Origin: Apteryx mantelli
Taxonomy: Eukaryota > Chordata > Aves > Apterygiformes > Apterygidae
DNA: 64,000 bases
Assembly: GCF_036417845.1 (NCBI RefSeq)
Contig: NC_090011.1
Location: forward strand, 2,190,726-2,254,725
Direction: 5' to 3'
Below the pieces are notes generated by a model, which saw only the letters and a list, made by a program, of their open reading frames with translations, made no database searches and had not been told where the DNA came from. Both the position numbers and the translations under genes were made by a program. Positions 60,466 to 64,000 of this stretch are shown piece after piece (position 1 is the stretch's first letter; each line of letters starts with the position of its first letter).

Positions 60466-63438
60466 TCACTGCCCCCCGCCCAGCTTCACCCGGCTGCGGA
60501 TCCCTGGATTCTCCCGGACGCCTGGGTCTTCCTGGATGGGTTCACCCTCCTCCTCCTCACGCCCCCGGACACCTGGGCCCCCCCGGATGCCTGGGTCCCC
60601 CTGGATGGGTTCACCCTCCTCCTGCTGCCCCCGGACGCCTGGGTCCCCCCGCTGCCCGGTGCCGCCCAGCTCCTCCCGGCTGGGGTCACCATCCCCCCCC
60701 CGGTCCCCCGGGGCGGCTTTGCGGCCGGGGTCCCCCGGGTCCCCCGGGCCGGGGCCCAGCAGGGCGGCGAGGGCCAGCAGCAGCAGCGGCAGCAGGTGGA
60801 GGCAGTAGTAGACGGAGGCCCAGTAGCGCAGCGTGTCGCCGGCGCCCAGCAGCACGAAGCCCATGCACAGGTAGTCGTAGGCGCGCATCTTGAGGAACCA
60901 GTGGGGGCCGCGGGCCAGGGCGCGGGCGCGGGGGCCCAGGCGCCCCCGCAGCGCCCGCTCCGCCGCCCCCTCGGCCGCCAGCCACAGCGGCACGCTCAGG
61001 AAGCTCAGGTAGTAGCCGGGGTGCAGCCCGTGCCAGTAGGCCGAGACCAGCATGGTCCAGGCGCTCCTGCGGGGGGGGGACGGCGATGGGGGGGTGGGGG
61101 TGGCGCAGGACGCCGGGGGCCGCTGCCCCCTGTTCTGCACCCGCAGCCCTTCGGCCCTGCTCCGCCCTGGATTTAGCGGCTGGGGGGGGCCTCCCTCCCT
61201 TTTCCTCCCTCCCTTTTCCTTCCTCCCTCCCTTTTCCTCCCTCCCTTTTCCTTCCTCCCTCCCTTTTTCTCTCTCCCTTTTCCTCTTTCTCTCCCTTTTC
61301 CTCTCTCCCTTTTCCTCCCTCTCTCCCTTTTCCTCCCTCCCTTTTCCTCCCTCCCTCCCTTTTTCTCTCTCCCTTTTCCTCCCTCTCTCCCTTTTCCTCT
61401 CTCCCTTTTCCTCCCTCTCTCCCTTTTCCTCCCTCCTTCCCTTTTCCTCCCTCCCTTTTCCTGTCTTCCTCTCTTCTCCTTTTCCTTCCTGTTTCCTTCT
61501 CTTCTTTCCTCTTTCCTTCCCTTTTCCTTTCTCCCTCCCCTTTTCCTTTTCTTTCTTTTTCCTCCTTCCCTTTTTCCTCTCTCCCTTTTTTCTCCCTCTC
61601 TTTTCCTTTCTTTTTCTTTCTCTCTTTTCCTTCCTCCCTTTTTTCTTTTGTCCCTTTTTCTTCTTTAGTTTCTCCTTTCCTTTTCCTTTCTCCCTCTTTC
61701 TTCTCTCTCCATTTTCTCTTCCCCTTTTCCTTCCTTCTCTCCCTTTTTCTCTCTCCCTCCCTTTTCCTCTCCCCTTTTTCTTTCCCCCCTTTTTGTCCCC
61801 CCCCAATCTCCCCTTTTCCTCCCCCCTCTTCCCCCCCCTCTTTCCTCCTCCCGCCCTCGCCGCCGCGGGCGGTACCGCAGGGCGGGGGGGTGCCGGGGCG
61901 CCCGCCGGTGCACGTAGTGCGCCAGCCACCACTGCACCGTCATGTTCCAGTGCTTCATGCCGTCGCGGAAGCGCACGCAGAAGTCGGTGCCCACCGGGTC
62001 GATGTTGCGGATGGTCTCGTAGTCGTACTGCTCCGCCGGCACCTCGTCCGCCCTGCGGCCCCGCGACCGTCGCTGCGGCGTCTGGGCGCCCGGAGCCCCC
62101 CCCACGCCCCCCAGGTAACCCCCGCTGTGCCCCACTCCCTCCCCCGGATCCCCCCGGGACCCAGGCGCCCCCAATTCCCCCCTCCCAGACCCACAGACCC
62201 ACCGGGACCCAGGCGCCCCCAATTCCCCCCTCCCAGACCCACAGACCCCCAGGGACCCAGGTGTCCGGGGCCCCCAATTCCCCCCCTCCCAGACCCACAG
62301 ACCCCCCCAGGGACCCAGGTGTCCGGGGGCCCCCAATTCCCCCCCCCCCAGACCCACAGCCCCCAAGGGACCCAGGCGTCTGGTTGCCACCCCCCCCCCC
62401 AGGAGGGGCCCAGGCGTCCGGGTGCCCCACTCCCACCCCCCACAAACCCCCAGGGGCCCAGGTGTCCGGGTGCCCCCCACTCCCGCCCCCCTCAGACCCA
62501 CAGTCCCCAGGGACCCAGGCGTCCGGGGGCCCCCAATTCCCACCCCCCTCAGACCCACAGCCCCCAGGGACCCAGGCGTCCGGTTGCCGCCCCCAGGAGG
62601 GGCCCAGGCGTCCGGGTGCCCCATTCCCACCCCCCACAGTCCCACAGACCCCCAGGGGCCCAGGTGTCCGGGTGCCCCCCACTCCCGCCCCCCTCAGACC
62701 CACAGTCCCCAGGGACCCAGGCGTCCGGTTGCCGCCCCCAGGAGGGGCCCAGGCGTCCGGGTGCCCCATTCCCACCCCCCTCAGACCCACAGCCCCCAGG
62801 GACCCAGGCGTCCGGTTGCCGCCCCCAGGAGGGGCCCAGGTGTCCGGGTGCCCCCCACTCCCGCCCCCCTCAGACCCACAGCCCCCAGGGACCCAGGCGT
62901 CCGGTTGCCGCCCCCAGGAGGGGCCCAGGCGTCCGGGTGCCCCATTCCCACCCCCCACAGTCCCACAGCCCCAAGGGACCCAGGCGTCCGGTTGCCCCCT
63001 CCTCCCCCCGCCCCCGGGAGGGGCCCCGGCGTCCGGTTGCCCCCCATTCCCACACCCCGGGAGGGGCCCCGGCGCCCGGGCACCTGCGGGGGCGGCGGTA
63101 GGGGGCGGAGGGCCCCATGCCGGGGCGGGGGCGGGCGGCGGGCGGGTAGGCACCGAAGGCGGCGGCGAGGCAGGCGGCCTCGGCGCCCAGCCAGGCCACG
63201 TAGAAGCGCATGCGGAAGGCGAAGAAGACGGGCGCCATGTAGAAGAGGCGCAGCGGCAGCGGGCGGGCGCCGAACGCCGGGCTCCGCACGGCGCCCAGCG
63301 GGAAGAGCCGCGCCGCCGCCTCGCCCAGCGCCCCCAGCGCCGGCGCCGCCCGCACCCGCCCCAGCACCCGCCGCCACGACGCCGCCGGCACCGGCCCCCG
63401 CACCCAGTCCCGGTGCGTCCCGAAGCGGTAGAAGGGGC
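60466..63438 (-). CDS. MBOAT7: Lysophosphatidylinositol acyltransferase, C-terminal part
   Basis: MBOAT7 (LPIAT1) puts arachidonate onto lyso-phosphatidylinositol in ER membranes. Three exons are present on the minus strand: 63084-63438, 61876-62052 and 60466-61066; earlier exons lie beyond the right edge. Exon matches to human include PLRLFYMAPVFFAFRMRFYV and YDYETIRNIDPVGTDFCVR. GMKHWNMTVQWWLAHYV carries the MBOAT Asn region and SAYWHGLHPGYYLSFL the catalytic His. WFLKMRAYDYLCMGFVLL is the late membrane helix. The tail after LLLALAALLGPG differs from human: it is longer and contains DPGVRG/DPGIRG steps that are translated copies of the window's 17-bp repeat. Confidence 0.96.
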   Translation of the reverse strand, partial: APSTASGRTGTGCGGRCRRRRGGGCWGGCGRRRRWGRWARRRRGSSRWAPCGARRSAPARCRCASSTWRPSSSPSACASTWPGWAPRPPASPPPSVPTRPPPAPAPAWGPPPPTAAPAGARAPGPLPGCGNGGQPDAGAPPGGGGRRGQPDAWVPWGCGTVGGGNGAPGRLGPSWGRQPDAWVPGGCGSEGGGSGGHPDTWAPPGGGNRTPGSLGAVGLRGVGMGHPDAWAPPGGGNRTPGSLGTVGLRGAGVGGTRTPGPLGVCGTVGGGNGAPGRLGPSWGRQPDAWVPGGCGSEGGGNWGPPDAWVPGDCGSEGGGSGGHPDTWAPGGLWGVGVGHPDAWAPPGGGGGNQTPGSLGGCGSGGGGIGGPRTPGSLGGSVGLGGGELGAPDTWVPGGLWVWEGGIGGAWVPVGLWVWEGGIGGAWVPGGSGGGSGAQRGLPGGRGGGSGRPDAAATVAGPQGGRGAGGAVRLRDHPQHRPGGHRLLRALPRRHEALEHDGAVVAGALRAPAGAPAPPRPAVPPAAARAGGGKRGGKRGEEKGRLGGDKKGGKKKGRGKGREREKGREGRKRGRENGERRKREKGKGKEKLKKKKGQKKKGRKEKRERKRKEKRGRKKGERKKGRRKKKEKEKGREKGKGKERGKKRRKQEGKGEERKTGKGREEKGRREEKGEREEKGERKRERGRKREREKGREGGKGREEKGEREEKGERKRERKRKREREKGREEGKGREEKGGRKEKGGRKREGGPPQPLNPGRSRAEGLRVQNRGQRPPASCATPTPPSPSPPRRSAWTMLVSAYWHGLHPGYYLSFLSVPLWLAAEGAAERALRGRLGPRARALARGPHWFLKMRAYDYLCMGFVLLGAGDTLRYWASVYYCLHLLPLLLLALAALLGPGPGDPGDPGRKAAPGDRGGDGDPSREELGGTGQRGDPGVRGQQEEGEPIQGDPGIRGGPGVRGREEEEGEPIQEDPGVRENPGIRSRVKLGGGQ
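60500..60650. repeat. MBOAT7: 17-bp motif copies inside the MBOAT7 last exon
   Basis: Six copies of the CCCGGACGCCTGGGTCCC family lie in the coding tail, about 20-55 bases apart. A longer unit, CTGGATGGGTTCACCCTCCT, occurs twice. Confidence 0.8.
61190..61860 (+). repeat. Polypyrimidine CCCTTTTCCTCCCT tract, MBOAT7 intron
   Basis: About 650 bases of almost pure C/T on the plus strand (CCTCCCTCCCTTTTCC units). Open frames of several hundred codons on both strands are Lys/Arg/Glu or Phe/Pro/Ser repeats without meaning. The tract is triplex-prone. Confidence 0.93.
62150..63070. repeat. GGGACCCAGGCGTCCGG array, MBOAT7 intron
   Basis: About thirty copies of the 17-bp family lie in higher-order blocks of about 110-120 bases (GTTGCCGCCCCCAGGAGGGG plus two motif copies plus TCAGACCCACAG). 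Confidence 0.92.
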
Positions 63439-63499
63439 CTGCCGGGAGCGGCGGCAACGCGGTCGGCTCGGGAGCGACCCGGGCGCCCGGCAGCCTCAG

Positions 63500-64000
63500 C
63501 CCCGCCATGGAGGGGCCCAGGCGTCCGGGAGGGACCCATGCCACCCCCGAGGGACCCAGGCGTCCAGGGGATTCCTACACCACCCCGGAGGGACCCAGGC
63601 GTCCGGGAGCCTCAGCCCCACCACAAAGGGACCCAGGCGTCCGGGGCTCCACCATGCCCCCACCCTTACTGCCCCCAGAGGACCCAGGCATCCTGGGAGG
63701 GGCCCAGGTGTCCAGGGAGGGGCCCAGGTATCCGGGAGGGGCCCAGGCATCCGGGTAGGGGCCCAGGTGTCCGGGAGGGGCCCAGGCATCCTGGGAGGGG
63801 CCCAGGTGTCCGGGAGGGGCCCAGGTGTCCCAGGAGGGGCCCAGGCGTCCCAGGAGGGGCCCACGTGTCTGGGAGGGGCCCAGGTGTCCCAGGAGGGACC
63901 CAGGTGTCTGGGAGGGACCCAGGTGTCCGGGAAGGGGCCCAGGCGTCCCAGGAGGGGCCCACGTGTCTGGGAGGGACCCAGGTGTCCGGGAGGGACCCAG
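63500..64000. repeat. GGGAGGGGCCCAGGTGTCC array, MBOAT7 intron to window edge
   Basis: About twenty-two units of 22-24 bases, the tightest tandem form of the 17-bp family in the window. It continues past the right edge. Confidence 0.92.

Noticed and set aside
61086-63101. A 671-codon plus-strand frame (Phe/Pro/Ser then Pro/Arg)
   Set aside because: It is a translation of two intronic arrays with no domain.
60466-63153. A single 895-codon minus-strand frame over MBOAT7
   Set aside because: Only its end matches MBOAT7; the middle is Lys/Arg/Glu from the polypyrimidine tract and the rest is intron repeat. Splice sites give the true exons.

Overview
This is vertebrate, almost certainly avian, genomic DNA from a very GC-rich, gene-dense microchromosome-type region. 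Genes have short exons and short introns, there are many CpG islands, and minisatellites fill nearly every intron and spacer. I recognised no CR1 LINE, SINE, LTR element or other interspersed transposon. The presence of visinin, a cone calcium sensor lost from mammals but kept in birds, supports the bird reading. The genes match human chr19q13.33-q13.42 but in a rearranged order.

Layout from left to right: RASIP1 3' end (+), IZUMO1 (-), ISOC2 (+), SHISA7 (+), UBE2S (+), visinin (+), RPL28 (-), an unrecognised small coiled-coil gene (+), an unrecognised gene with three LOTUS/OST-HTH domains (-), NDUFA3 (+), TFPT (-), PRPF31 (+), CNOT3 (+), LENG1 (-) and MBOAT7 (-, running off the right edge). 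Three human synteny blocks are joined: RASIP1-IZUMO1; ISOC2-SHISA7-UBE2S-RPL28; and NDUFA3-TFPT-PRPF31-CNOT3-LENG1-MBOAT7. TMC4, which lies between LENG1 and MBOAT7 in human, is absent here. The two unrecognised genes sit at the seam between the second and third blocks.

The genes do not form one pathway. They are a packed set of housekeeping genes (RPL28, NDUFA3, PRPF31, CNOT3, TFPT, UBE2S), tissue-restricted genes (IZUMO1 sperm, visinin photoreceptor, SHISA7 neuron, RASIP1 endothelium) and lipid or small-molecule enzymes (MBOAT7, ISOC2). Head-to-head pairs share promoter regions: IZUMO1/ISOC2, LOTUS gene/NDUFA3 and TFPT/PRPF31.

Four observations stand out. CNOT3 exon 3 carries an inverted duplication that replaces a conserved coiled-coil segment while keeping frame and a splice donor. 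The LOTUS-only gene has an ISRE plus kappaB-like motif at its inferred promoter and a possible repeat-encoded Ser/Pro/Arg tail. An array of about thirty cAMP-response-element-like units lies behind SHISA7. Five RFX X-box-like sites lie between IZUMO1 and ISOC2. A 17-bp motif (CCCGGACGCCTGGGTCC and its complement) recurs through introns and spacers and even inside exons. Several genes need single-base shifts, usually in G or C runs, to keep frame; these may be sequencing errors.
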